In this document: piece by piece, positions 19,634 through 27,817 of the stretch
How the letters are laid out: every line of letters begins with the position of its first letter
Position numbering within the stretch: position 1 is the first letter of the stretch
Origin: Portibacter marinus
Lineage (GTDB): Bacteria > Bacteroidota > Bacteroidia > Chitinophagales > Saprospiraceae
DNA length: 64,000 nt
Direction of reading: 5' to 3'
Assembly: GCF_021533195.1 (NCBI RefSeq)
Contig: NZ_JAJNKB010000002.1
Location: 186,001 to 250,000, forward strand
The notes under the pieces: generated by a model
The model's input: only the letters and a program-made list of their open reading frames with translations
Database searches by the model: none
What the model was told of the DNA's origin: nothing
Position numbers and translations under genes: made by a program

Positions 19634-20707
19634 TTAGAATAAAGCCGCTGTAATCACCACAAAGAGTAGGAAAGTAACTAGAAAGACTACAAAGAAGACA
19701 ATGCCTATCAATATATATTTGATGATGGTCTTTATGTTTCCTTGTTTGTAATAATTCTTAAAGGCAAAATAGGGAAATAGCAAGCCGATCATAGCCATAA
19801 GCCCTGCAATGGTTTGATTGTACTCTAGAGGTACAAGTATTCCTAAAATGATTGCAGAAAATAAAATCAAGGCTGAAAAGAGATGGAGGAGAAAGACAAA
19901 ATGTTCCATGTAATATCTTTTCCTTCTGATATAAAAGACTTTTAAAATCAGTGAGAAAATGGGAATCACGGCCAGAAAAAGCCAGGTGAGATTGGCAAAA
20001 ATGAAGTTGTTGAGTGAATTCAGATCGCGTGCAGCCTTTATATATTGTCTAAATGCAATGCGATCTATAAAATTGTTTAGATTTTTATTGGCAACCACTG
20101 TATCAATGTCACCATTGTAGATTTCTTCATTGGTATACTGAATGGTATTAGAAATAAATTTAAATGTGTTGGAATCTTTGCCTATAGAACTATTTAAATA
20201 AATGGTGTCTGATCGATGAACAAGGTAAAGTTCTTTATCAAGCGAATCCAATAGTGCTCTCTGTTGGGTATTAGTATAAATTTCTCTCAAAGAATCGAGC
20301 GTTGCACCTAGAATGGGTTTTTGATCATAAACGACTTTCTTGTTATTATACCTTTGACCTAAATTTAATGTGTCATTATCAAATTTGATGACGTTGTCCA
20401 GTTTCAATAGAGAAATCACAGTAAAGAATATGATCACACAAACAATATACAATCTGAGTGGGTGATAAAAAGACGCGCGTTTACCTTCGAAGAATAGTTG
20501 GGTCAATTTTCCAGGCACAAAAACATAGCCCAGTGTCCTCCAGAATTTATTTTCAAGATTTAGAACGATGTTAAAAAACTCTTTGATGAATTCAAAGAAT
20601 GTGATTTTTAAAGGTCTGTTTTTCTGTCCGCAAGAAATACAATAATTGTAGCCTGGCGGATTTTCCGTACTGCAATTAGGGCAAATATTTTGGGTGGTTT
20701 CTGACAT
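19634..20707 (-). CDS. DUF3667 family membrane protein with zinc ribbon
   Basis: The 357-residue protein has an N-terminal zinc ribbon with two CxxC pairs (CPNCSTEN and CISCGQ), then the DUF3667 region (LENKFWRTLGYVFVPGKLTQ, GKRASFYHPLRLY). One membrane helix follows, then a soluble loop of about 130 residues and four C-terminal helices. The function is unknown. The frame extends to a TTG at 20758; the ATG at 20707, just ahead of the zinc ribbon, is preferred. It is divergent from radC across a region with a strong hairpin. Confidence 0.8.
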   Translation of the reverse strand: MSETTQNICPNCSTENPPGYNYCISCGQKNRPLKITFFEFIKEFFNIVLNLENKFWRTLGYVFVPGKLTQLFFEGKRASFYHPLRLYIVCVIIFFTVISLLKLDNVIKFDNDTLNLGQRYNNKKVVYDQKPILGATLDSLREIYTNTQQRALLDSLDKELYLVHRSDTIYLNSSIGKDSNTFKFISNTIQYTNEEIYNGDIDTVVANKNLNNFIDRIAFRQYIKAARDLNSLNNFIFANLTWLFLAVIPIFSLILKVFYIRRKRYYMEHFVFLLHLFSALILFSAIILGILVPLEYNQTIAGLMAMIGLLFPYFAFKNYYKQGNIKTIIKYILIGIVFFVVFLVTFLLFVVITAALF

Positions 20708-20796
20708 CAGTTGTAAAATATTGAAATTTTCTTTCAATCTAAGGTAACGTTTGGACAAATTCTTACACTAATAGGCAAAGGTTTATTTAATGATGG

Positions 20797-20833
20797 CCGA
20801 AAGCATGCAAACGCTTGTTTGTATTGCTTTCGG
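20797..20833. promoter_or_regulatory. Long inverted repeat between divergent DUF3667 gene and radC
   Basis: Arms CCGAAAGCA (20797-20805) and TGCTTTCGG (20825-20833) are perfectly complementary. The pairing continues inward (ATGCAAAC against GTTTGTAT with one bulge and a wobble) to a short GCTT loop. There is no T-run on either side, so it is not an obvious terminator; an operator or a 5' UTR hairpin for radC is more likely. Confidence 0.5.
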
Positions 20834-20862
20834 TTCATTCTAACAAGTGGTAAGAAATACAG

Positions 20863-21537
20863 ATGATTATTAAAGATTGGGCTTTGGAGGACAGGCCGAG
20901 GGAAAAGCTTTATATGCTTGGTCCCAGACAACTTACAAATGCTGAATTATTAGCAATTATACTCTCTTCGGGAACACGGACCAAAAGTGCATTGGAGGTG
21001 GCCAAGGAACTTTTGGCAGCGTCAGATAACAATCTGGATAAGTTGGCCATAAAAGACATTGAGTGGTTGATGGAAATCCAGGGCATAGGTCATGCGAAGG
21101 CAATAGCGATAAAGGCAGCTATGGAATTGGCTAACAGGAGAAGTGAGCGCAAGGTGAAGAGACGCAAGATCACAAGTTCAGAAGAAGCCTACGAGGAAGT
21201 CAAAAATCTGTTTCTAGATTTACAAGTAGAGGAGTTTTGGGTGGCATATTTGAATAGAGGGAATCGTATACTAGCAAGAGAAAGGATCAGTGTGGGAGGC
21301 GTTGCGGGGACGATAGTGGATCCGAAAGTGATTTTTAAGCCGGCCATTTTACTCTTGGCTACTGGAGTAATTCTATTTCACAATCATCCGTCAGGTAACT
21401 TGAAACCCAGTCGAAACGACTTAATGTTGACGAACAAATTGATAGATGCTGGACGTCAACTTGACATTGTAGTGCACGATCATTTGATCGTAGGAAATGG
21501 AGGATATTACAGTTTTCGGGACGAAGGTGAAATGTGA
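20863..21537 (+). CDS. radC: RadC family JAB/MPN-domain protein
   Basis: The 224-residue protein has an N-terminal UPF0758 helical region with a helix-hairpin-helix (IQGIGHAKAIAI, about 65-76). A JAB/MPN metalloprotease-like domain with the full JAMM motif HNHPSGNLKPSRND follows. It was once called a DNA repair protein, but the biochemical role is unsettled. It ends just before a tandem hairpin-repeat region. Confidence 0.93.
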   Translation: MIIKDWALEDRPREKLYMLGPRQLTNAELLAIILSSGTRTKSALEVAKELLAASDNNLDKLAIKDIEWLMEIQGIGHAKAIAIKAAMELANRRSERKVKRRKITSSEEAYEEVKNLFLDLQVEEFWVAYLNRGNRILARERISVGGVAGTIVDPKVIFKPAILLLATGVILFHNHPSGNLKPSRNDLMLTNKLIDAGRQLDIVVHDHLIVGNGGYYSFRDEGEM

Positions 21538-21574
21538 GAATGATGTTGAATTTAACCTATTTTATGAGTAGAAA

Positions 21575-21885
21575 ATGGAGTCTGGGACTGGCACATTTCA
21601 TTTGTCAGAGGGTGATTAAATTAAAACATTTTTTATGTGTACAGAATAGAATATCAGTAGTAAAGTGCTTTGGGACTGGCAAATTCCCTATGCCTTAAGA
21701 TCGTTTATAAAAATTTTGTCTTTTAAAGAGGTCTCTTTATTAGCAGTAAACTGCTTTAGGACTGGCAAATTCCATTTGCCAGAAGTTCATTAAATTAAAA
21801 AAATTCATATGTGTACAGAATAGAATATCAGCAGTAAAAATTGCCTTGAGATTGGCACATTCCATTTGCCAGAAGGTTACTAGTT
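21575..21885. repeat. Tandem array of four hairpin units, about 88-bp spacing
   Basis: The 470-nt gap between radC and yraN holds four copies of a motif based on GACTGGCAAATTCCATTTGCCAG. Their inverted-repeat cores begin at 21588, 21676, 21762 and 21852, spaced 88, 86 and 90 nt. The third copy is a perfect 9-bp palindrome with a TCC loop (21762-21782); the others are degenerate. Copies 1 and 3 are followed by the same AT-rich linker, including an identical 23-nt stretch at 21635-21657 and 21809-21831 (174-nt offset). Linker 2 differs and contains its own palindrome (AAAGAG/CTCTTT, 21725-21738). A smaller AGCAG/CTGCT stem precedes copy 3. No protein is supported here. Confidence 0.75.
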
Positions 21886-22008
21886 AATAGATCTTTCCCC
21901 ATTGAATAAAGAAAACCACAAGAAAAATATTGAGATGTAAACTTCAAATTAAGCAACATAGCTAATACTGATTTTAAGTGAACTTGCAATTGATGAAAGG
22001 AACAAACC

Positions 22009-22368
22009 ATGGCCGCACATAATGAACTTGGAAAAAAAGGAGAGCAAATCGCTGTCGACTATCTTATCGCTGATAATTACGAAGTTTTAGAAGTCAACTA
22101 CAGATTCAGCAGAGCAGAAGTAGACATTATCGCCAGAAAAGATGGTTTATTAATTTTTGTAGAAGTAAAAACAAGATCCTCTCTAAAACACGGTTGTCCG
22201 GAATCAGGAGTGAACCATAAGAAAGTGAAATTGCTAATGGATACAGCCTATCACTACATGGAAAAGATAAATCATGATTGGGAAATCAGATTTGATGTTA
22301 TTGCACTACTGTTTCCAAAAAACCGCCTACCTTTTCTGAAACACATCAAAGATGCATTCGTGCCTTAA
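22009..22368 (+). CDS. yraN: YraN/UPF0102 family endonuclease-like protein
   Basis: The 119-residue protein has the UPF0102 fold. GKKGEQIAVDYL precedes the restriction-endonuclease-like core, where VDIIARKDGLLIFVEVKTR supplies the Asp and Glu-x-Lys residues of a PD-(D/E)XK site. The cellular role is unknown; it is usually called a putative Holliday-junction-resolvase-like protein. The start ATG lies just after the hairpin-repeat gap. Confidence 0.9.
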   Translation: MAAHNELGKKGEQIAVDYLIADNYEVLEVNYRFSRAEVDIIARKDGLLIFVEVKTRSSLKHGCPESGVNHKKVKLLMDTAYHYMEKINHDWEIRFDVIALLFPKNRLPFLKHIKDAFVP

Positions 22369-22409
22369 TTTTTTCCATATAATTGCTTTCCTAATTCATA
22401 TAAATATTC

Positions 22410-22417
22410 TATCTTTG
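22410..22417 (+). promoter_or_regulatory. Predicted -7 box for rpmE2
   Basis: TATCTTTG matches TAnnTTTG exactly and lies 48 nt upstream of the rpmE2 ATG. A TTG at 22383-22385 is a possible but slightly distant -33 element. Confidence 0.5.
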
Positions 22418-22465
22418 CACTCCGAATTTAAAAATATAGTCAATTAGGCTATTAAATAAACGATT

Positions 22466-22753
22466 ATGAAAAAAGAAATTCATCCGGAGAGTTATAGAAC
22501 AGTTGTCTTTAGAGATGTATCATGTGACTATGAATTTATTTCAAAGTCTTGTGCACCAAGCAAGGAAACAACGACTTGGGAAGACGGAAATGAATATCCA
22601 TTGATCAAGCTAGAGATTTCTTCTGAGTCTCATCCATTCTTCACAGGAAAGATGAAGTTTGTGGATACTGCAGGTAGAATTGATAAATTCAATAAGAAAT
22701 TTAAAAACTTCGGTATTAAGAAGGACGAGGAACAAGATGCAGCTGCAGAATAA
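22466..22753 (+). CDS. rpmE2: 50S ribosomal protein L31, type B
   Basis: The 95-residue protein matches type B L31: the N-terminus [15 protein letters not shown], the central CAPSKET segment and [24 protein letters not shown]. It lacks the CxxC zinc knuckle of type A L31, so it is the zinc-independent form. The tail is acidic (EEQDAAAE). It has its own promoter box and is followed by a terminator hairpin. Confidence 0.95.
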   Translation: MKKEIHPESYRTVVFRDVSCDYEFISKSCAPSKETTTWEDGNEYPLIKLEISSESHPFFTGKMKFVDTAGRIDKFNKKFKNFGIKKDEEQDAAAE

Positions 22754-22804
22754 TCCCTCCTCTTTTCTATTTTACTGAATCATTAAAATACATTAATTTT
22801 CATT

Positions 22805-22841
22805 GCCCTGTTGAATATTTCTTCAGGGCTTTGTTATTTTT
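22805..22841 (+). terminator. Predicted terminator after rpmE2
   Basis: GCCCTG (22805-22810) pairs with CAGGGC (22824-22829), followed by a T-rich tract (TTTGTTATTTTTAT). It ends just before the start of the GlmU-like gene, so rpmE2 appears monocistronic. Confidence 0.6.
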
Positions 22842-22847
22842 ATCACC

Positions 22848-24053
22848 ATGGATTCCAATCTAATACTTTTTGATGATGATTCTCGTGACAAGTTATTGCC
22901 ATTGGCATATACACGACCGGTCTGCGAGTTAAGAGTGGGTATTTTGACCATAAGAGAAAAATGGGAATTGATGATGAATTGCAAAGCTTCATACATCACC
23001 CAGGAGTACCTCTCCAAAAAATATCCTATTCATATCGAGAATTCAAATCTTGTGATTAATGGTGCGCTACTTCCAACTAAGAAATTAGTTGACCTTTTTA
23101 GTCAATTAGATGTTAATCAAGCCATTATATTTAACGATGAATTATTGGCAGCCCACCTGGATCGAAAGCAATTTAAGAACCTCGAGGCTGACGTTCCCAT
23201 TTCACAATTAACAGGTTACGATATATCCGATGATGAATCGGTTCAATTAATTGATGCAGCCTGGAAAATATTTACATTAAATGGTCAGGAAATTGAAAGA
23301 GATTTTGACCTGATTACCCAGAATAGAACCACTCAACCTATCAGTCATTCAAATACGATAGTAGGAACCGGAAGAATTTTTGTTGAAAAAGGAGCAAAAG
23401 TAGAAGCCTCAATATTAAATACCTCTCACGGGTCTATATATATTGGAAAAGAGGCTGAGGTGATGGAAGGGGCTATGATTAGAGGTGGCTTTGCCCTATG
23501 TGAGCATGGAATTGTTAAAATGGGAGCTAAAATTTATGGAGCCACGACGATTGGTCCCTGGTCTAAGGTTGGAGGCGAAGTTAACAATTCTGTTATTCTA
23601 GGTTATAGCAATAAGGGACACGACGGTTATATGGGAAACTCCGTGGTAGGGGAATGGTGTAATATAGGTGCCGATACTCAAACTTCTAATTTAAAAAACA
23701 ACTATACCGAAATAAAGCTTTGGGATTATAGTAGTGAACGCTTTATCAAAACTGGCCAACAATTCTGTGGACTTATCATGGCAGATCATGCAAAATCGGG
23801 TATCAGTATAATGTTTAATACAGGTACCACAGTGGGTGTCGCCTCTAATATTTTTGGAACCGGTTATCCTCGTAATTTCATCCCATCTTTTGCATGGGGT
23901 GGCTTAAAAGGATATGAAACTTATAGGCTAGACAAAGCTTTCGATACAATGGAACGCGTCATGGCCAGAAGAAAAATGAGCTTGACAGATCTCGACCGGG
24001 AAATTATTGAAAGCATTTTTAAGCAATCTTCCAAGTATAGATCCTGGGAATAA
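22848..24053 (+). CDS. GlmU-family sugar nucleotidyltransferase (alternative Bacteroidota type)
   Basis: The 401-residue protein matches the alternative bacterial GlmU group, with N-terminal MDSNLILFDDDSRDKLLPLAYTRP-type sequence. A left-handed beta-helix of hexapeptide repeats fills about 180-330 (GTGRIFVEKGAKV, GATTIGPWSKVGGEV, SVVGEWCNIGADTQ). The N-terminal half is a diverged nucleotidyltransferase domain without the standard GlmU LAAGxGTRM loop. It may supply UDP-GlcNAc for cell-envelope synthesis, but activity cannot be read from sequence. It overlaps the methyltransferase gene by 1 nt. Confidence 0.85.
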   Translation: MDSNLILFDDDSRDKLLPLAYTRPVCELRVGILTIREKWELMMNCKASYITQEYLSKKYPIHIENSNLVINGALLPTKKLVDLFSQLDVNQAIIFNDELLAAHLDRKQFKNLEADVPISQLTGYDISDDESVQLIDAAWKIFTLNGQEIERDFDLITQNRTTQPISHSNTIVGTGRIFVEKGAKVEASILNTSHGSIYIGKEAEVMEGAMIRGGFALCEHGIVKMGAKIYGATTIGPWSKVGGEVNNSVILGYSNKGHDGYMGNSVVGEWCNIGADTQTSNLKNNYTEIKLWDYSSERFIKTGQQFCGLIMADHAKSGISIMFNTGTTVGVASNIFGTGYPRNFIPSFAWGGLKGYETYRLDKAFDTMERVMARRKMSLTDLDREIIESIFKQSSKYRSWE

Positions 24054-24736
24054 TGAAGCAGCCATGGTGGAAAAGAATGCTGTCCCATTTCTCAGATATA
24101 CATATAGAAAGTGTCGACTCCTCTGTCAATCCAGAATTATATGTCTGTTTATCGAAAGGCAGATATCAATTATGCGTTAAGAATGCCATCTATTCTTTCG
24201 AAGATAAATACGATAATTTCTGGGACACCTTTGCAATGCTGGACCTGGGTGATTTCATCGGGAAAGATATTTTAATATTGGGTTTTGGGCTGGGAAGCAT
24301 ACCAAAAATGCTTGAGATGAAAGGCCTGAAGGCTCACTTCACCGGAGTGGAATACGATGAACAAATCATCTACTTATTTCACAAATATATGGCTGACAAA
24401 ATAGAGGCACCCTTGGAAATTATTCAAGCTGATGCTGAAATTTTCATGAAACTGAATGAAAGAAAATACGATATGATCGCCATGGATGTATTTGTCGAAG
24501 ACCTAATACCTAATCAGTTTTTACAGCCAGCATTTCTCACTGACCTTAAAAATGGTCTCAGTGATAATGGACTTCTGATTTGGAATCATTTATATCACTA
24601 CGAGAAAGATAGAAAAGCCGCAGATAATTTTTTTGAAGACACTTTTCAAAAGATTTTCACAAATGCGTCTTTTATCCAAACCAGCGGCAACAAGATGTTG
24701 TTAAATAAGAAAATTGTACCTTCGCAGGCAAAATAA
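24053..24736 (+). CDS. Class I SAM-dependent methyltransferase, spermidine-synthase-like
   Basis: The 227-residue protein has a Rossmann methyltransferase core: motif I DILILGFGLGSIPKML (about 78-93), an acidic residue after strand 2 in FTGVEYDE and motif IV IAMDVFVEDLIP. The arrangement resembles spermidine-synthase-like enzymes, but the polyamine signature is incomplete. The substrate is unknown. TAATG coupling to the GlmU-like gene suggests an operon. Confidence 0.7.
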   Translation: MKQPWWKRMLSHFSDIHIESVDSSVNPELYVCLSKGRYQLCVKNAIYSFEDKYDNFWDTFAMLDLGDFIGKDILILGFGLGSIPKMLEMKGLKAHFTGVEYDEQIIYLFHKYMADKIEAPLEIIQADAEIFMKLNERKYDMIAMDVFVEDLIPNQFLQPAFLTDLKNGLSDNGLLIWNHLYHYEKDRKAADNFFEDTFQKIFTNASFIQTSGNKMLLNKKIVPSQAK

Positions 24737-24745
24737 ATCAAGAGT

Positions 24746-25357
24746 ATGTTAACGATAAATGTATATCTCAAAATAGCCTTAATCATCGTGTCCATGATCC
24801 TGGGAATATGGCTGACAGCTGCTTTTGGGGTGTGGTACGGATTGTGGTTTATTATCATTTCTCTAGGGCTTCTGGCGAGTTATTTACTTTTGGGAACGGT
24901 AAATTCGGCTGCAAAATTTGTTCAAGTTTCCGATTTTGAAGGCGCAGAGGAAAGACTAAAATTGACCTTGTCTCCGAAATTGTTGTACGTAACAAATAGA
25001 GCCATTTACTATATCATGCAAGGATCTATTGCCATGAATAAAAAAGACAATGCTCTAGCAGAAGATCTTTTTCAGAAAGCATTGGCACTGAAGCTTCCGA
25101 CTGATAACGAGAAAGCCATGGTTTTGCTGCAACTTGCGAACATCAATGCCATGAAAAACAAATGGACTGCCGCCAAAATATATCTGAATGATGCCAAGAA
25201 ACTGAAGGTTTCAGAGGGACAGATTAAAGAGCAGATTCAACAGTTTGATAAAGCATTCTCTAATAGAGGCCAAGCTAAAGCAGCAGCAACCATGGGTCGA
25301 AAGGGATATCGACAAATGGGTGGTGGCGGCAAGCGAAGAAGACCTAAAATGAGATAA
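24746..25357 (+). CDS. Membrane-anchored TPR-like protein with basic tail
   Basis: The 203-residue protein has two N-terminal membrane helices (about 7-50) and a helical repeat region (about 60-170) resembling two to three TPR units (NALAEDLFQKALAL, AAKIYLNDAKKL). It ends in a Gly/Arg/Lys-rich tail (GGGGKRRRPKMR) that could bind nucleic acid or phospholipid. No function is known. It sits 9 nt after the methyltransferase gene and 4 nt before the EamA gene. Confidence 0.65.
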   Translation: MLTINVYLKIALIIVSMILGIWLTAAFGVWYGLWFIIISLGLLASYLLLGTVNSAAKFVQVSDFEGAEERLKLTLSPKLLYVTNRAIYYIMQGSIAMNKKDNALAEDLFQKALALKLPTDNEKAMVLLQLANINAMKNKWTAAKIYLNDAKKLKVSEGQIKEQIQQFDKAFSNRGQAKAAATMGRKGYRQMGGGGKRRRPKMR

Positions 25358-25361
25358 GGGC

Positions 25362-26300
25362 TTGAATTCTAACAATTTCCTCATTGTAGTCTGTTTTTTT
25401 ATTATTTACATCGTATGGGGAAGTACTTATCTGGCTAATATTATAGCCATTGAATCCATTCCCCCATTCGCACTGGTGTGGTCTCGTTTATTAGTAGCCG
25501 GCACCATTTTGCTTTTGATCACCTACGCTATTGGAAGATGGCAAATGCCTACTCAATTACAATGGCGAAACCTGATTATATCTTCTATCTTATTTCTTGC
25601 AGTAGGGCTTAGCGGGGCAGTATGGGCAGAGCAATTCATAGATTCAGGTATAACTGCACTGGTCATATCCATAGAACCATTGGTAGTCGTCATGTTGATG
25701 TGGCTATTTAACAGAGTATTACCCAAGTGGAATAAATTCATCGGCTGTTTCATTGGAATGGTTGGTATGTATCTTCTGGTCAGTCAGCAGGAAGTTGTTG
25801 CCGGTCCTGAGGATATCAAAGGAATTGCAGCCATCATGCTTTCAGTCATATGCTGGGGAGTTGGATCCGTTTTTATCAGTAAGGCTGAATTGCCAAAATC
25901 AATGTTTACGGTAGCAGCCTTACAAATGCTAATTGCTGGTGTGTTGGTATTCTTTGTCAGCTATTTATCCGGTGATTTAAAAGGTCTTGAAATCTGGAAT
26001 TGGGAACCGCAAATTTATTACAGCTGGATTTATCTGGTTGTATTTGGATCAATTTTAGCTTACTCGGCCTTTAATTATTTGCTTAAAAATGTATCTCCAG
26101 AAAAGGTAGCTACTTCCACTTACGTACATCCCATAGTAGCCGTTTTCTTAGGATGGTTCATTCGAAATGAGGTAATCACCACTCAGACTTTAGTGGCCAT
26201 GGCCGTGATGTTGACTGGAGTTTATTTCATCAACACCAACATGGACCTTCTACTTGTCATCAAGAATCGCAAAAGAAAAAGCAGCGCTAAATCTCTTTAG
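25362..26300 (+). CDS. EamA/DMT-superfamily transporter
   Basis: The 312-residue protein has ten predicted membrane helices in two EamA repeats, with the family start IVWGSTYLANIIAIESIPP and the first-repeat end YLLVSQQ. It is probably a metabolite exporter; the substrate is unknown. The TTG at 25362 is the only start giving helix 1 and lies 4 nt after the previous stop, consistent with coupling. An imperfect hairpin (26281-26306) spans the stop codon but lacks a T-run on the coding strand. Confidence 0.85.
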   Translation: MNSNNFLIVVCFFIIYIVWGSTYLANIIAIESIPPFALVWSRLLVAGTILLLITYAIGRWQMPTQLQWRNLIISSILFLAVGLSGAVWAEQFIDSGITALVISIEPLVVVMLMWLFNRVLPKWNKFIGCFIGMVGMYLLVSQQEVVAGPEDIKGIAAIMLSVICWGVGSVFISKAELPKSMFTVAALQMLIAGVLVFFVSYLSGDLKGLEIWNWEPQIYYSWIYLVVFGSILAYSAFNYLLKNVSPEKVATSTYVHPIVAVFLGWFIRNEVITTQTLVAMAVMLTGVYFINTNMDLLLVIKNRKRKSSAKSL

Positions 26301-26492
26301 CACTGCCAATCACTTGCTTGCTCTCATACCTGATTTCTCTGGTAAAGAGGGGTGCTAAATGACTAGTCGTTATAGGCAATTATATTCTTTGAAAAAATTG
26401 ACCGTTTTGATCCTGGTTTCAACCTAATTAGATATTTCTCAATTATCTTGGCTGATTACATTGTTAAGACGACACCATTTAAATAAGCCACA

Positions 26493-26500
26493 TATCTTTG
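26493..26500 (+). promoter_or_regulatory. Predicted -7 box for the unknown gene at 26541
   Basis: TATCTTTG is an exact TAnnTTTG match, 40 nt upstream of the ATG at 26541. It supports separate transcription of that gene. No -33 TTTG at the right distance is seen. Confidence 0.4.
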
Positions 26501-26540
26501 GAGATTTTTTTTAAAAAATTAACTTAAGGTCAAAAAAATC

Positions 26541-27224
26541 ATGAAAACTGATCTGGATATTGTCTTGGAGTCACTTGAAAATAGCGTCAGGGAATTAGAA
26601 ATTGAATTAGAAGACTCAGTCCAGCATGGTGAATTTCAAGCAGCGCATTATCTATCGAACGCGCTGAATGAAGAAAGAAGGAAATTGGAAATATTTAACC
26701 ATTTGAAAAATCCTTATAAGGATCAGATTCAAATGTTAAAGTCTCGCATAAAAAGCAAAAAAAAATGGATTGAACAGGATAAAAAATCTTGGATTGCTTT
26801 TCCTCCTGGTGAGGTTCCAATAACAGATCATCAGAAAATGATTGAAGACTTGCAATCAAAATTGGAAATACTTGAAAACTCAACAACAAGCTACTTTTCG
26901 GATAGTACAATTTTGATGCAATATATTCAGGAACTGATCAATGGAAATCTACATATTTTAGAACTTATACTAAAGGAAGAAAAGCTCCAAATCACAAAAA
27001 GTGAGGAGGCCATTCTTATACAATTATCACCAGTTTCTAATCTTAATTTTAAATGGCATTCGCTTCAACTTGCTAAAATCAAACTGGATCTTGAATCGAA
27101 GAGAATTGCTGTTCCTATTACAGGAAGAGCGGTACAGGACGCTTTACAAATCTTATCAATCATTGTTTACGAACTGTACCCTTCAGTTAAGACTGCCAAG
27201 CTTATGGCTCAAAAAATCATTTGA
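26541..27224 (+). CDS. Coiled-coil protein of unknown function
   Basis: The 227-residue soluble protein is strongly helical and charged: a coiled coil (about 5-55), a middle WIEQDKKSWIAFPPGEVP segment, a second coiled coil (about 85-150) and a C-terminal alpha/beta segment (about 160-227). I do not recognise any family. It has no signal peptide. The early segment HGEFQAAHYLSNALNEERRKLE looks like a short UvrB/UvrC-type helical hairpin but is too short to assign. Its end overlaps the convergent DUF6702 gene by 16 nt. Confidence 0.65.
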   Translation: MKTDLDIVLESLENSVRELEIELEDSVQHGEFQAAHYLSNALNEERRKLEIFNHLKNPYKDQIQMLKSRIKSKKKWIEQDKKSWIAFPPGEVPITDHQKMIEDLQSKLEILENSTTSYFSDSTILMQYIQELINGNLHILELILKEEKLQITKSEEAILIQLSPVSNLNFKWHSLQLAKIKLDLESKRIAVPITGRAVQDALQILSIIVYELYPSVKTAKLMAQKII

Positions 27225-27694
27225 AAGGGTTTCGAGTGAACATCAAACTTTTGACTTTGCTTCTTCCCATTAGCCTGAATAGAAATCACATTATCCTGAT
27301 CATCAAAAAGTTCAAAAAGGATATGAGAAAAAATGTCAATAGATTTCAATTTTTTAACATTGGCCTTAAACAAATAAAGCACTATGGCATCGTTGCTTAT
27401 TTCGTACTCCAGTAATTCGAGTTCACTGGCTTTATCATTGACATAAAGATCGATATGGCGATTGGCATATTCCTGGAAAAGGGAATCGTAATCTAAAGTG
27501 CTTTCTTCTGGTTTTAAAATATTGAAATGCTCGTTCTGCATCTGAATTTGAAGCGATTTTTCCAGATCGTCGTAAAAAATTCGCTGTTGTACCTCGATTC
27601 TTTGAGCATCTTCGTTATAAACAATAGAGCACATACTCAAGTGTAGGTCGTGAAAGGAGTTAAATATGACGAACAAAAAAAGAAATATTTGCAT
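27209..27694 (-). CDS. DUF6702 family exported protein
   Basis: The 161-residue protein starts with a hydrophobic signal sequence, then HDLHLSMCSIVYNEDAQRIEVQQRIFYDD, the His/Ser/Tyr pattern typical of DUF6702 in Bacteroidota, followed by an alpha/beta fold. Such genes often neighbour M1 aminopeptidases and have no known function. Here it is divergent from an M1 peptidase gene, which fits that association. Confidence 0.7.
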   Translation of the reverse strand: MQIFLFLFVIFNSFHDLHLSMCSIVYNEDAQRIEVQQRIFYDDLEKSLQIQMQNEHFNILKPEESTLDYDSLFQEYANRHIDLYVNDKASELELLEYEISNDAIVLYLFKANVKKLKSIDIFSHILFELFDDQDNVISIQANGKKQSQKFDVHSKPFQMIF

Positions 27695-27817
27695 TTAATA
27701 AAAACGGATTATGTGTTGAGAAAGTTTCAAACTATTTTCACGCGTCATTGATGAAAAGTATTAAACGCCAAATCGGCTACATCAATGCAATTCTATTCAG
27801 TAAACATAAACAGTAAT

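Noticed and set aside
21575-21885. CRISPR array
   Set aside because: Repeat copies are degenerate, and the intervening segments are not unique spacers: linkers 1 and 3 are nearly identical. No cas genes are nearby.
26281-26306. Terminator of the EamA gene
   Set aside because: The hairpin (11-nt arms, one mismatch) has no T-run on the coding strand; T's follow only on the other strand, where no gene ends.
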